From positions 496,001-560,000 of the forward strand of contig NZ_JAQNDL010000003.1 of NCBI RefSeq assembly GCF_028368995.1: a stretch of DNA of 64,000 bases, in the 5' to 3' direction. The notes under the pieces are model-generated. The model made no database searches. It worked only from the letters and a program-made list of their open reading frames with translations, and was not told where the DNA came from. The position numbers were made by a program, and so were the translations under genes. Of this stretch, positions 16,744 through 24,840 are shown in pieces. The stretch comes from Nannocystis bainbridge (GTDB lineage: Bacteria > Myxococcota_A > Polyangia > Nannocystales > Nannocystaceae). How positions within the stretch are numbered: position 1 is the stretch's first letter; every line of letters starts with the position of its first letter.

Positions 16744-17717
16744 GGCGGCATCGGCGGCATGTCCTCGCCGCGGTCGAGGCGCTCGGCCAGCGCGGTCAGC
16801 TCACAGTCGCCGTCGAGGATCTGGAGCGCGAGCGTCGCCCCTTGCGCCACGCCGCTCGCCGGGTAGTTGGCGCACAGGCGATGAATCGCCGCGAGCCGGT
16901 CGCGGTACTGCCCGCCGTGGATCAGCATGGCTTTCGCGGCGTCCTCGGGGGTGATCGGCTGGCCGAAGACCTTGGAGAGCTTGGCCGTGACCCCCGCGGA
17001 GAGGCCGAACCCGATCACGCGTCCGATCGGGGAGTCGAGCGCCTCGCCAATGAACGCGCGAGCTTCCTTGATGGTCGAGCCCCAAGAGTCCGCAACGAGC
17101 AACTGGTCGAGCGCCTGGCGGGTCTGCACAATCGCCTGGGCTCCACCGGCGAGGCTGTCGAGCGTCTGGCGGCGATAGTCCGTCGCCCGGGCATCAAGCT
17201 CCCACGCCGCCGTAAGCTGGGCCGATGCGTGGTCTTGACATTTCTTGACGATCCCGATCGTCCGGTCGACGCATACTTCCTCGACCTTCGAGAGCTTGTC
17301 CCATTCGCTATTGCGGCGAGCGCGGAGTGAGCGCAGTTCCTCGCGGGCCTCGGCGATCTGCGCGTCGAGGCGCCCGAGCTCGGCGCGGGCGCTGGCCACG
17401 TCGGGCGCCCCGGCCTCGCCGACAATCTCGACCGCGCTCGCGCTGCCGTCGTCGTCGTCGTCGCCGGCCTGCCCCTCGCAGTACCGGTCGCCGACGTACA
17501 GACGCGGCCGCCCGGCGCGGTGCCGCCGGTTGTGCGAGCGCAGGGTCTTTTCCAGGCGCAGCGCGTCGTCGGGCGTCGTTTCCCAGGTGAGCATGCGCCG
17601 GCCGACGATCGGGCTTCCCGCCTGCGCCGCCTCCCTGCGCCCGGGCTGCGGGATCGTGACGGTGATCCAGACCCGCTCTTCGGCCTCGGCGTCGATCGGC
17701 TCGTCGTGGTCGCTCAC
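16740..17717 (-). CDS. Coiled-coil protein of the element
   Basis: A 325-residue protein. An acidic N-terminal part includes the Asp run AGDDDDDGSA near residue 85. A predicted coiled coil follows at residues about 110-150 (ARAELGRLDAQIAEAREELRSLRARR), then a helical segment and a small glycine-rich stretch (IGRVIGFGLSAGVTAKLSKVFG) that may touch a membrane. The GTG at 17717 is preferred over TTG 17723 because the CCATAGT motif then sits five bases upstream, as in other element genes. It is the first gene of a short leftward unit with the 64-residue protein. The function is unknown; a virion or scaffold role is possible. Confidence 0.68.
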   Translation of the reverse strand: MSDHDEPIDAEAEERVWITVTIPQPGRREAAQAGSPIVGRRMLTWETTPDDALRLEKTLRSHNRRHRAGRPRLYVGDRYCEGQAGDDDDDGSASAVEIVGEAGAPDVASARAELGRLDAQIAEAREELRSLRARRNSEWDKLSKVEEVCVDRTIGIVKKCQDHASAQLTAAWELDARATDYRRQTLDSLAGGAQAIVQTRQALDQLLVADSWGSTIKEARAFIGEALDSPIGRVIGFGLSAGVTAKLSKVFGQPITPEDAAKAMLIHGGQYRDRLAAIHRLCANYPASGVAQGATLALQILDGDCELTALAERLDRGEDMPPMPP

Positions 17718-17722
17718 CGGCA

Positions 17723-17729
17723 ACTATGG
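17723..17729 (-). promoter_or_regulatory. CCATAGT start-proximal motif (variant)
   Basis: CCATAGT lies five bases before GTG 17717. It is the most divergent of the nine sites, but position and flanking GGC are kept. Confidence 0.4.
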
Positions 17730-17750
17730 CCGCCGGCAACGTTGCTGCGC

Positions 17751-17782
17751 CGGCGCCCCGCCGCCCAACGGGCGGGGCGCCG
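17751..17782. terminator. 12-bp perfect GC hairpin
   Basis: CGGCGCCCCGCC and GGCGGGGCGCCG form a perfect stem with an 8-base loop upstream of the coiled-coil gene. It may insulate divergent units or act as a terminator; there is no T-run. Confidence 0.4.
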
Positions 17783-17809
17783 CCGTCTGCGAGCGTAGGA
17801 CGCTCTTCG

Positions 17810-17821
17810 TTAACTAGTTAA
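17810..17821. promoter_or_regulatory. AT-rich palindrome TTAACTAGTTAA
   Basis: A perfect 12-bp palindrome of unusual AT content in a GC-rich, 400-base gene-free gap (17718-18123). Candidate operator or protein-binding site; no partner is known. Nothing else was recognised in this gap except the hairpin just left of it. Confidence 0.35.
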
Positions 17822-18123
17822 TTCCGTAAAGCAGATCGCGCGCGCGCGGTCAGACCGCCGCGGCCGTGGACGCGAGCTTCCGGCGCCGGTGACGTCGCAA
17901 CACTCCAGGAACGCGGGCCACGCCGCGATCTGATGTCGCAGGTTCGTGGACGCGCGCTCTGGGCAGGGGTCGCAGTGCGGGCCGAGCCGCAGTCAACCCC
18001 CACGCGGGGCCCGGGAGCGGACCGCCGGTCGCGACACCTCACGGCCCACGGCCACCGGTGCGATCTCCCTGCGCAAGCCGGAACCCTTGCGGTAGCGGCG
18101 ACGCGTCCGGTACCGTCCGCGCG

Positions 18124-18384
18124 GTGTCCTTCCCCCTTACAACCGAGGATTTGGCGAAATTGGCCAATCTCAGCATACCCACCATTCGGGAATGGCGGAC
18201 GCTCGGGCTATTCGTCGGGGTCAAGACGACGAAGAAGGGCGGAAGCGGTGGGGTGCGGATCTTGTGGGCGGCCTCGGCTGCGGACAGGGTGGCGGAGATC
18301 GTGAAGCTCAAGGGCGAGGGCTGGGGTAACGACGCCCTGCGCGAGAAATTCGAGGCAGAGGCGAAAGCGCAGCAGAACGGCTAG
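18124..18384 (+). CDS. MerR-like DNA-binding regulator or excisionase
   Basis: An 86-residue protein. LTTEDLAKLANLSIPTIREWRTLGLF is a MerR-type winged HTH, and ILWAASAADRVAEIVKLKGEGWGNDALREKF fits the following helices. There is no C-terminal effector domain. The GTG start is chosen because upstream codons do not resemble the family. Stand-alone MerR-like proteins in mobile elements often act as excisionases or lysogeny switches. It stands alone, before a 250-base gap. Confidence 0.65.
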   Translation: MSFPLTTEDLAKLANLSIPTIREWRTLGLFVGVKTTKKGGSGGVRILWAASAADRVAEIVKLKGEGWGNDALREKFEAEAKAQQNG

Positions 18385-18633
18385 TTACCCCGCGTTCGGC
18401 GGCAGCCGGCGCTCGACCTCACACCGAGGCCAGCCGGACGCAACAGCCGCAGGACGCGCTCGCCCATGTGGCGCTCGTCCGACAGGACGGCGAGCTCGAC
18501 GCTCGAGTCGGCCTCGCCGCGCGTCGATCGTCAGCGGCCGAGGCGCCACACGCGCACGCCGCGCGCCAATTCGCGCAAGGGTGCATGCCCTCCGCTTGGC
18601 ACCTCGTAGAGGCTCAGTTATCCTGTGCAAACG

Positions 18634-18837
18634 ATGCCGAAGCCGCCGGACAGATTGCTGACAAGAGTCAAAGAGGTCATTGGGGACCACCAACCGATCG
18701 GTATGTTGGAAATCCTCCGCGCGATCACCCCTACTCCAGAACAGGAGACCCGAGCTGCGATCGAGCACTTGGTCCAGCGTGGTGAAATCGGGTTCGACGT
18801 TCAAATGAAATTGCGGGCAGATTCAGCCAGCCGGTAG
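18634..18837 (+). CDS. Small winged-helix-like protein next to dGTPase
   Basis: A 67-residue protein with lower GC than its surroundings. MLEILRAITPTPEQETRAAIEHLVQRGEIGFD has the helix-turn-strand shape of a winged helix. It ends eight bases before the dGTPase start, so the two form an operon. A GTG three codons upstream is an alternative start. It may regulate its neighbour; that is inference from pairing. Confidence 0.5.
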   Translation: MPKPPDRLLTRVKEVIGDHQPIGMLEILRAITPTPEQETRAAIEHLVQRGEIGFDVQMKLRADSASR

Positions 18838-18845
18838 GATTGCCA

Positions 18846-20093
18846 ATGCGCAATGGTCGATTCTCCAACGCGGCCGGCCAGGACCAACGGAAGGACTTCG
18901 CCCGCGATCGGGACCGCATCCTTTACTGCAGTGCCTTTCGTCGTCTCGCGGGGGTCACTCAAGTGGCCAGCGCGTCCGAAGGTGTCCTGTTTCACAATAG
19001 GATGATCCATAGCCTCAAGGTGGGACAAATTGCGCGTCGGCTTGTTGAGCAGGCGCTGGAGCAGAATAAAGCGCTAGATATCGATCCAGAGGTCGCCGAA
19101 GCCGCTGGGCTGGCTCACGACCTTGGCCATCCACCCTTTGGCCATATCGGAGAGGAGACCCTTAGCGAGCTACTAAAGGAACTCGGAGATCCTGAGGGCT
19201 ATGAAGGTAATCCTCAGTCCTTCCGAATTCTTGTGCGACTAGCCATCCGTTTCGACGATACGCCCGGCCTGGACCTCACGAGGGCTACCCTGGCCGCCGT
19301 CATGAAATACCCGTGGCTACACAAGAAGGATGATCCGAAGAAAGGGCGCAAATGGGCAGCGTACCACTCGGACGAACCAATGTTCAAGTTCGCGCGTGAA
19401 GGGCACGAGGCAGATCGCCCCACGCTTGAGGCCCAGATTATGGATTGGGCAGATGATATTGCCTACTCCGTGCATGATCTCGAGGATTTTCACCGAGCAG
19501 GGATGATTCACTGGTCGCAGATTCAAGAGAAGCTAGAGCTTGAAGCAATCATCAGCGGGGCTCGCGCCAAGTGGCCCGATGCTCCAACAGACGCGGTCAA
19601 ACGACTTGAGGACGCAGCCCAACGGCTCTTCGCCATACTTCCAAGCCAAATGCGGGAGCCATTCGTAGGTAATGCAGATCAAAGACGAAAGCTCCGTTGG
19701 TGGACATCGACGTTGATTGGTCGGTACGTGCAACAAACCAGTGTAGAGGAAAAGCGGGTCACTAAACCTCCGGAATTCGAGGACGAGGTTCGCTTCCTCA
19801 AGCAAATTACATGGCGCTACGTGATCGAGAACACAGCCCTCGCTGGCCAGCAATTCGGCCAGCGAAAGATACTCAGCGAATTATTCCATGATCTCCACGA
19901 GATAGCCCGGTCGCCCAAACTGCGTAATGCCTTTCCTCATCGTAGCCGACATCTTCTCTCAGAGGAGGGAATTCAATACCCTCGTGCTGTGGCCGATGCG
20001 CTAGCGAGCATGACTGAAGCCGAGGTCGTGGCGTTGCATATGCGCTTGCGCGGAATCGATGGCGGTACGGTGCTGAACCCTATCGTTCGTTGA
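18846..20093 (+). CDS. dGTPase-like HD-domain dNTP triphosphohydrolase
   Basis: A 415-residue HD-superfamily enzyme that hydrolyses dNTPs to the nucleoside and triphosphate. Signature segments are FRRLAGVTQV near residue 30, HNRMIHSLKV near 52, LAHDLGHPPFGHIGEE near 91 and DWADDIAYSVHDLEDF near 198, giving the H...HD...D metal site. GC content and codon use are clearly lower than in surrounding genes, a sign of recent transfer. AGGA precedes ATG 18846; TTG 18840 is an alternative. Related dNTPases starve phages of nucleotides, so inside a mobile element this is plausible defence against competitors, though a role in nucleotide balance is also possible. Confidence 0.88.
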   Translation: MRNGRFSNAAGQDQRKDFARDRDRILYCSAFRRLAGVTQVASASEGVLFHNRMIHSLKVGQIARRLVEQALEQNKALDIDPEVAEAAGLAHDLGHPPFGHIGEETLSELLKELGDPEGYEGNPQSFRILVRLAIRFDDTPGLDLTRATLAAVMKYPWLHKKDDPKKGRKWAAYHSDEPMFKFAREGHEADRPTLEAQIMDWADDIAYSVHDLEDFHRAGMIHWSQIQEKLELEAIISGARAKWPDAPTDAVKRLEDAAQRLFAILPSQMREPFVGNADQRRKLRWWTSTLIGRYVQQTSVEEKRVTKPPEFEDEVRFLKQITWRYVIENTALAGQQFGQRKILSELFHDLHEIARSPKLRNAFPHRSRHLLSEEGIQYPRAVADALASMTEAEVVALHMRLRGIDGGTVLNPIVR

Positions 20094-20152
20094 GAGCGCC
20101 TGCGAGAGTTTGCCGCGCCTAAGCGCGACGACCGCGCCGCGGCCTGCCCGCG

Positions 20153-20857
20153 CTACACAAGCCGCGGCTCGCGGCGATGGCCGCGAAGCGCGGCCCGGAC
20201 GAGAGCGTCGTCGGGAGGCAGCGCCACCCGCAGATCCAGGATCAGCGAACCGGCCTCGCCCTTGGCCGAGCGGATGCCGCGGCCGCGCAGGCGCAGCGGC
20301 CGAAGGGGGGCGTGAGGCTGGCCCGGCAGCCGGACCGCCACGTCGCCCCACGGGGTCGGCGTCGTGATCTCCGCCTCCGTGATCACGTCATACAAGCTCA
20401 CCTCCAGCTCCCCGCGCAAGTCGAGCCCGTCCCGGCGCCACGGACTGTAATCGACCTCCACGACGATCGCCGGCGCCCGCCCGCCTCCCCGGTCGAGCTC
20501 GACCGGCAACACGTCGCCCACGTTGACCCCGGGCGGCACGCGGACGACCCCGCCGAACCCGCCATAGTCCACCAGCATCGAACCGCCGCGCCACGCCGCC
20601 GGGCCCGACAGGCGCAGATTTACGATCCGCGTCGCCCGCGAGGGAGGCGGCGGAGCGGGGGCCGGCGGCTCCGGTTGCTCGAAGAGCGCAAGGGCCTGTG
20701 ACAGGCGGCGGGCTTCCTCGGCCGCCGCGGCGTCATGCGGCCGCCGGTCCGGGTGAACCGCGGCGATCCGTCGCCGGAAGGCTCGGCGCCCCTCCTCGGG
20801 GGAGGCGTCGACGGGGATCCCCAGAATCCCCGCGGCCCATGCACGATCATTCGTCAT
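20153..20857 (-). CDS. J-domain (DnaJ-like) co-chaperone
   Basis: A 234-residue protein. The N-terminal J domain has AFRRRIAAVHPDRRP with the HPD triplet near residue 36 that activates Hsp70. A Pro-rich linker (65-75) leads to a DnaJ C-terminal-like domain (DGLDLRGELEVSLYDVITEAEITTPTPWG, about residues 150-180; ending in LILDLRVALPPDD). The zinc domain of true DnaJ is absent. It overlaps the end of the XRE repressor gene by 11 bases. Viruses often recruit Hsp70 for capsid folding or replication initiation; which applies here is unknown. Confidence 0.78.
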   Translation of the reverse strand: MTNDRAWAAGILGIPVDASPEEGRRAFRRRIAAVHPDRRPHDAAAAEEARRLSQALALFEQPEPPAPAPPPPSRATRIVNLRLSGPAAWRGGSMLVDYGGFGGVVRVPPGVNVGDVLPVELDRGGGRAPAIVVEVDYSPWRRDGLDLRGELEVSLYDVITEAEITTPTPWGDVAVRLPGQPHAPLRPLRLRGRGIRSAKGEAGSLILDLRVALPPDDALVRAALRGHRREPRLV

Positions 20858-21119
20858 AGGCCCCCCGAAACAGTGCGAGCAATCGGAGCCCCCGCGACCG
20901 CGCCCGATCCAGCACCGCCGACAGATCGACGCCGCGCGCGCTGGCCAGTAGCAGGGCGAGATACACCTCGCGGACGAGGCCCCGCGCCTCGCGCCGCCCC
21001 GCTTCGAGCCTGCTCACCGTGCAGCGGTCGAGCCCGAGCAGGTCGGCGAGCTCGCGTTGCGACAACGGACCCCCGCGCCCGAGCCGAGCGCGAGCCCGGC
21101 GAATGTCATTAGGCTGCAT
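20847..21119 (-). CDS. XRE-family repressor
   Basis: A 90-residue protein with a Cro/CI-type HTH: LSQRELADLLGLDRCTVSRLEAGRREA. It is divergent from the rightward virus-like block, with only about 80 bases between, and both sides of that gap carry the CCATATC-like motif. This is the usual position for a lysogeny repressor. CCATATC lies seven bases before its ATG. Confidence 0.78.
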   Translation of the reverse strand: MQPNDIRRARARLGRGGPLSQRELADLLGLDRCTVSRLEAGRREARGLVREVYLALLLASARGVDLSAVLDRARSRGLRLLALFRGAYDE

Positions 21120-21126
21120 CCGCGGC

Positions 21127-21133
21127 GATATGG
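21127..21133 (-). promoter_or_regulatory. CCATATC start-proximal motif
   Basis: CCATATC lies seven bases before ATG 21119 of the XRE gene. Confidence 0.5.
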
Positions 21134-21185
21134 CGCCGCAGGGTGCGACTGTGCCGCCCGCACGGCCGTCCGCGCGGCGCGCTCG

Positions 21186-21192
21186 CCAGATC
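21186..21192 (+). promoter_or_regulatory. CCAGATC start-proximal motif (variant)
   Basis: CCAGATC lies seven bases before ATG 21200, the first gene of the rightward block and divergent from the XRE site. Confidence 0.5.
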
Positions 21193-21199
21193 CGGCGAA

Positions 21200-21625
21200 A
21201 TGGCTGCCGCAGCAGGAACCAAGTCCGAGCAGATCGAGAAGTGGCGCGATAAGTACCACGACGCGCGCAAGGCGGCGGAAGAGACCATCGCCGAATACAA
21301 GAAGAAGGCGGCGCGCTTCTGGAAAGAGGACATGCCGACCGTCGCCAAGTACGGCGGTGCGGGCGCGCTGCTCGGCTTGTGGGCCGGCTCCTACCTTTAC
21401 GACAAGATGGCCGAATGGTTCGGCGCTGATTCGTATCTGGCCCTCTACGGGACCGCCGCGCTCGGCGTGGTCGTCGTGGCCTTCGCGCCGAAGATCGTCC
21501 GCGGTGCGGTGAGGAAGACCGAACAGCAGGGTCCTGCGATTGCCGCCCTTTCGGGCTTTGGCGTCGGTCTGGCGGGCATTGGGGCCTGGCGGGCTTGGCA
21601 GGACTACAGCGCGACGAACGCCTGA
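21200..21625 (+). CDS. Membrane protein with charged N-terminus
   Basis: A 141-residue protein. A charged helical head (KSEQIEKWRDKYHDARKAAEETIAEYKKK) precedes three likely membrane helices: GGAGALLGLWAGSYLY, LALYGTAALGVVVVAFA and AIAALSGFGVGLAGIGAW. The layout resembles DUF-type phage membrane proteins and could be a holin or a virion membrane protein. ATG 21200 is chosen over upstream codons because of the CCAGATC motif. It starts the rightward block that continues to 31652. Confidence 0.68.
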   Translation: MAAAAGTKSEQIEKWRDKYHDARKAAEETIAEYKKKAARFWKEDMPTVAKYGGAGALLGLWAGSYLYDKMAEWFGADSYLALYGTAALGVVVVAFAPKIVRGAVRKTEQQGPAIAALSGFGVGLAGIGAWRAWQDYSATNA

Positions 21626-21653
21626 TTTTCGCTGGTGATTGGAGATAACATCA

Positions 21654-22634
21654 ATGTCGGCACCGATTGACATTCCGGCAATTGCGGCGCAACTCCAGGC
21701 GCAGGGTTACAACGACGCCGCGCGGATTCTCCTCGCCGGCGGCGAGGGTGCGCGGGCAATCTGCGCCCTTCTCGGGAACGGCGCGTCGCCCACGCCGTCG
21801 CTTTCCAACGCACTCGCGGCGGGCGGCAACACGGCGAGCATGCAGCAGCAGCAGCCGGCCGCGCCCGCTGGGGGCTGCGGCTGCGGCCCCCGCGGTGGCG
21901 GTGGCGGCTGCGGTGGCGGTGCGTGCGGCCTCAAGGGGCCCTGCGTCACCACGGATTCCTACGTGTGCGCGACGCCGCCGGCGACGCAGCCGTCGACGGC
22001 TCCTGTGCCCGGCGCTCCGTCCGCGGTCCCCGTCGTCGTCCCGCCGTCGGTGGGAAGCTGGAATTGCGAGACCGTGCGGCCGGATCTGGCGCCTTGCGAG
22101 GTCGGCCGCATCCGCCGCGAGGACAAGCTCATCACCGTCAGCGAGGCCACGCTCGCCGGTCCGCTCGCCGCCGGCGACACGATCGGAACGATCATCGCGG
22201 AGGTCGGCATTTCGCACAATCTCTGCGTCGACTCCCTGGCGGTGGAGATCGAGACCAACGGCGTTCGCGTCCCGGTCACGATCGGCCAGGTCATGCTACA
22301 GGGCGAGCGCATCGCCCAGGACCCCCAGGGGCCCTACGTGCATGTCTGGGAGTGGTCCGAGCCGGAGCGTCCGGACTACGTCGGGATCACCGACTCGCGC
22401 TGCGCCTGCAAGGAGCTTTGCGTGTGCGTGCCCGCCGAGGGCCGCGCGCGGCTCACGTTCGATCTGCCGAGCGCCGTCGCGGGCGGCTCTACGCTCGTCG
22501 TGACCGTCTGGGGCCGCCGTACGTGCTGGCTCACCTCCTGCGGTCCCTGCCCGCCGTGCCAGATCTGCGGCCAGGCGACGATCACGCCGGCCGAGGACGC
22601 GCTGGCGCCGAACACCCTCTACGCGGTCGCGTAA
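21654..22634 (+). CDS. Cys/Gly-rich beta protein of the virus-like block
   Basis: A 326-residue protein. Residues 1-60 are helical; 70-105 form a Gly/Cys-rich stretch with GCGCGPRGGGGGCGGGACG; the remainder is beta-rich with paired cysteines (ITDSRCACKELCVCVP, TCWLTSCGPCPPCQICG). GGAGAT precedes the ATG, so translation is not leaderless here. The size and beta content would suit a capsid or spike protein, but no family was recognised. A GC hairpin follows the stop codon. Confidence 0.62.
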   Translation: MSAPIDIPAIAAQLQAQGYNDAARILLAGGEGARAICALLGNGASPTPSLSNALAAGGNTASMQQQQPAAPAGGCGCGPRGGGGGCGGGACGLKGPCVTTDSYVCATPPATQPSTAPVPGAPSAVPVVVPPSVGSWNCETVRPDLAPCEVGRIRREDKLITVSEATLAGPLAAGDTIGTIIAEVGISHNLCVDSLAVEIETNGVRVPVTIGQVMLQGERIAQDPQGPYVHVWEWSEPERPDYVGITDSRCACKELCVCVPAEGRARLTFDLPSAVAGGSTLVVTVWGRRTCWLTSCGPCPPCQICGQATITPAEDALAPNTLYAVA

Positions 22635-22638
22635 TCCA

Positions 22639-22658
22639 CGGGCCCGCCGCCGGGCCCG
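22639..22658 (+). terminator. GC hairpin after the Cys-rich gene
   Basis: Two copies of the self-complementary CGGGCCCG separated by four bases form a strong hairpin directly after the stop codon. It may attenuate transcription and raise the level of upstream products. No T-run follows. Confidence 0.35.
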
Positions 22659-22673
22659 CGTGAGGTAATAGCA

Positions 22674-23342
22674 ATGACTCCGATTGTGATTGGCGGCCTC
22701 TTGCTGTTCCTCTTGTTCGGGGGTCAGAAAAAGGCGGGCAATACCGTGAAGCCGGACCCCGGCTTCGCGCCGCGGCCCGAGCTCGAAACGCTCGCCTGTG
22801 CCGACGTGCTGGCCACGCGGCCGGAGGTTCATGCCGGGCTCGCACGCGGGCTGATCCCCTGGCGCGATTGGCTCGTCGCCGTCGCGTTCAACCGGGTTTA
22901 TGGCGTGTGGCCCGATCCGGGGAACGCGGCGCACGATGCTCGCGCGAAGCTCCTGGGGACCTGCGTAGATGCCGGCCTCGACGACGCGCCGCCGCCGCCC
23001 AACTCGGATCCGGAGCTTCCGGAAATCAGCCCGGCGCCGACGCCGGGATCGTTCTACGCGATCAAGGGCGGCGACGTGCTCTTCGCTATCTCGTCGGCCG
23101 CGTACGGGACGAAGTCGGGCACGCCGGCCAACTATCAGGCCGCGAAGAAGATCAACGACGACCCCTATAACGCCCGCTTCAAGCGGCCGATCGCGGAGGT
23201 CGCCCCGAACGAAAAAGGGCTGTGGTCGGCGCGGATCACCTTCAAGCCCGTTTTCGGGTCGTTCTTGCAGCAGTACGCCGACGCGGCGGACGGCAGCCAG
23301 GGCGACGGCGGCAACTTCGCAATCCTCAAGATCCCGGAGTAA
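22674..23342 (+). CDS. Membrane-anchored protein with LysM-like domain
   Basis: A 222-residue protein with an N-terminal membrane anchor (IVIGGLLLFLLFGG, residues 4-17). FYAIKGGDVLFAISSAAYGTKSG...NYQAAKKIND (about residues 127-165) follows the LysM pattern Y.V..GD.L..IA..YG....Y..I...N, which binds peptidoglycan. GAGG precedes the ATG. A membrane-bound wall-binding protein next to a membrane-bound transglycosylase fits a virion entry apparatus. Confidence 0.62.
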   Translation: MTPIVIGGLLLFLLFGGQKKAGNTVKPDPGFAPRPELETLACADVLATRPEVHAGLARGLIPWRDWLVAVAFNRVYGVWPDPGNAAHDARAKLLGTCVDAGLDDAPPPPNSDPELPEISPAPTPGSFYAIKGGDVLFAISSAAYGTKSGTPANYQAAKKINDDPYNARFKRPIAEVAPNEKGLWSARITFKPVFGSFLQQYADAADGSQGDGGNFAILKIPE

Positions 23343-23347
23343 CGGCC

Positions 23348-24004
23348 GTGGCGCTGCTTCCAGTCGACAAGGCCGCATATGCCGTCGTGCGCACGATGAT
23401 CGCCGCGGGCGCTGCGGCGTGGGACGCGTGGGCGAAGAGCGGCGAAGCGAAGTGGCCGGACTCGAAGCCACACACGCGCGAGCTCGCGGACACGATCTTT
23501 CGCTACGTCCCGCGCATGGCGGTGCAAATCCCCGCGGGCGAAGACAACTGCCCGACCGAGCAGGACCGAGCCACCGGCACCTGCACGGCGATGCGCTACG
23601 ACCGCGTTTTCTCGCCGCAGAACCGCCACCGGCTGATCGCGGCGCTCGACGCCCGTAGCAGCGTCGAGGTGCGCGCGGCATTCGCCGCGGTGCCCACGGA
23701 CGGCGGCGATCTCGAGTGGTGGGCCACGGCGCTCGCCGCCGGAGCCTTGATCGCGATCGGCGGCCTCCCGTTCGCCGGCGCCGTCGTGGTCAAGGTCGCG
23801 GGGTTCTTGCTGGCCGCATGGGCGGCCTATGGGTTTGTGACGCCCAAGACGCCGAACGGGCAGTCGCTCGCGCAGAAATACGCAGCCCTCGTCGGTGACG
23901 GCCTCGAAGCCATCCTCGCCGGGGCGAACTCGGTCCTGCAAGTCGCACTCGTCGCCGCAGGCGGATATTTCCTCTACCAGCTCTTCTTTTCGGGGTCGCG
24001 GTGA
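23348..24004 (+). CDS. Membrane protein with AAGGY-type C-terminal tail anchor
   Basis: A 218-residue protein. A soluble N-terminal half contains a Cys pair (EDNCPTEQDRATGTC). Two hydrophobic stretches (WATALAAGALIAIGGLPFAG and VAGFLLAAWAAYGFV) are followed by a final helix, LQVALVAAGGYFLYQLFF. This tail nearly matches the end of the protein at 29758-31239 (VAVAAGGYLLYRLFL), suggesting a shared membrane-insertion signal. Its stop overlaps the GTG of the next gene as GTGA. Confidence 0.66.
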   Translation: MALLPVDKAAYAVVRTMIAAGAAAWDAWAKSGEAKWPDSKPHTRELADTIFRYVPRMAVQIPAGEDNCPTEQDRATGTCTAMRYDRVFSPQNRHRLIAALDARSSVEVRAAFAAVPTDGGDLEWWATALAAGALIAIGGLPFAGAVVVKVAGFLLAAWAAYGFVTPKTPNGQSLAQKYAALVGDGLEAILAGANSVLQVALVAAGGYFLYQLFFSGSR

Positions 24005-24816
24005 GCCTCATCCTGTGGGGGCTCGGCCTGGCCGTGGTCGCGACCATGGCCACGCCGCCGGCGAAGGCGGCCTCCGTCCCGCAGGCGCCCGCCGGGCCGC
24101 CGCTCGCGCCGCCGTCCGGCTGGGACGACGCGCTGCCGCTTCCCACCGCGGCCGACGTCCAGGGTTTCGACCTCCTGACCAACTGGGGCGCGACTCCCGA
24201 ATCGTTGCGGCCGTTGTTCGCGCTCGTGGAAATCAAGTCGCGGATCGCCGGCGCCGCGCGCTTCCTCGCGCTCGCCGCCCGCCGCGAGAGCGCGTTCGTT
24301 CTCACCGCGCACAACAAGAGCTCCGGCGAGCGCACGGCGAGCGCGAACGCCTACAGCAACAACAAGGCCAAGCGGCCCCCGCTCGTGTACGGCGCAGCGG
24401 CGGCGGCGTGGGGGTCGGGCGGCCTCTTCGGCCTCCTGGGGCCTTATTTCCTGTGGACGGGGATCCAGGAATTGGGCGGTGCGGCGCCCCTCCTGGGCTC
24501 GCCGCCGGAGATCATGTTCCTCCCGCGGGTCGCGGCCTTCGCCGGCGCCGTGTACATGCAGCGGATCCTGGCGAATTACCGCGTCGACGACGTGGCCGAC
24601 ATCAAGGTCGGCTGGGCGTCCCCCTCGCTGCTCGGCAACGGCCGGGGCGGCGCCACGTACAAAAAGGTTCGCGCCCGGTTCCTCGAGGACTCCGCGAAGC
24701 TGGGGATCAAGCTGAATGCGCCGCCGACGCTCCCCCCGAAATTGAGCGCCGCAGCGTGGCCAGGTGTCGCTGCCGTCTTCGAGGGCGTCGTCGGCACACC
24801 GCCGCGGCTCGCATGA
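24001..24816 (+). CDS. Membrane-anchored lytic transglycosylase
   Basis: A 271-residue protein. The N-terminal anchor (LILWGLGLAVVATMA) precedes a lysozyme-like SLT fold: ARRESAFV near residue 93 with the probable catalytic Glu, ASANAYSNNKA, and SGGLFGLLGPYFL near 139, where SLT enzymes usually have GLFQ. MQRILANY matches the late helix motif. It would cleave glycan strands. Membrane-bound transglycosylases are used by internal-membrane phages such as PRD1 (P7) for DNA entry. Translationally coupled to the upstream membrane protein. Confidence 0.7.
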   Translation: MSLILWGLGLAVVATMATPPAKAASVPQAPAGPPLAPPSGWDDALPLPTAADVQGFDLLTNWGATPESLRPLFALVEIKSRIAGAARFLALAARRESAFVLTAHNKSSGERTASANAYSNNKAKRPPLVYGAAAAAWGSGGLFGLLGPYFLWTGIQELGGAAPLLGSPPEIMFLPRVAAFAGAVYMQRILANYRVDDVADIKVGWASPSLLGNGRGGATYKKVRARFLEDSAKLGIKLNAPPTLPPKLSAAAWPGVAAVFEGVVGTPPRLA

Positions 24817-24828
24817 GGCGCGCGCGCG

Positions 24829-24835
24829 CCATATC
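24829..24835 (+). promoter_or_regulatory. CCATATC start-proximal motif
   Basis: CCATATCCGGCC directly precedes GTG 24841; the same 15 bases including GTG recur before 29758. Confidence 0.55.
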
Positions 24836-24840
24836 CGGCC

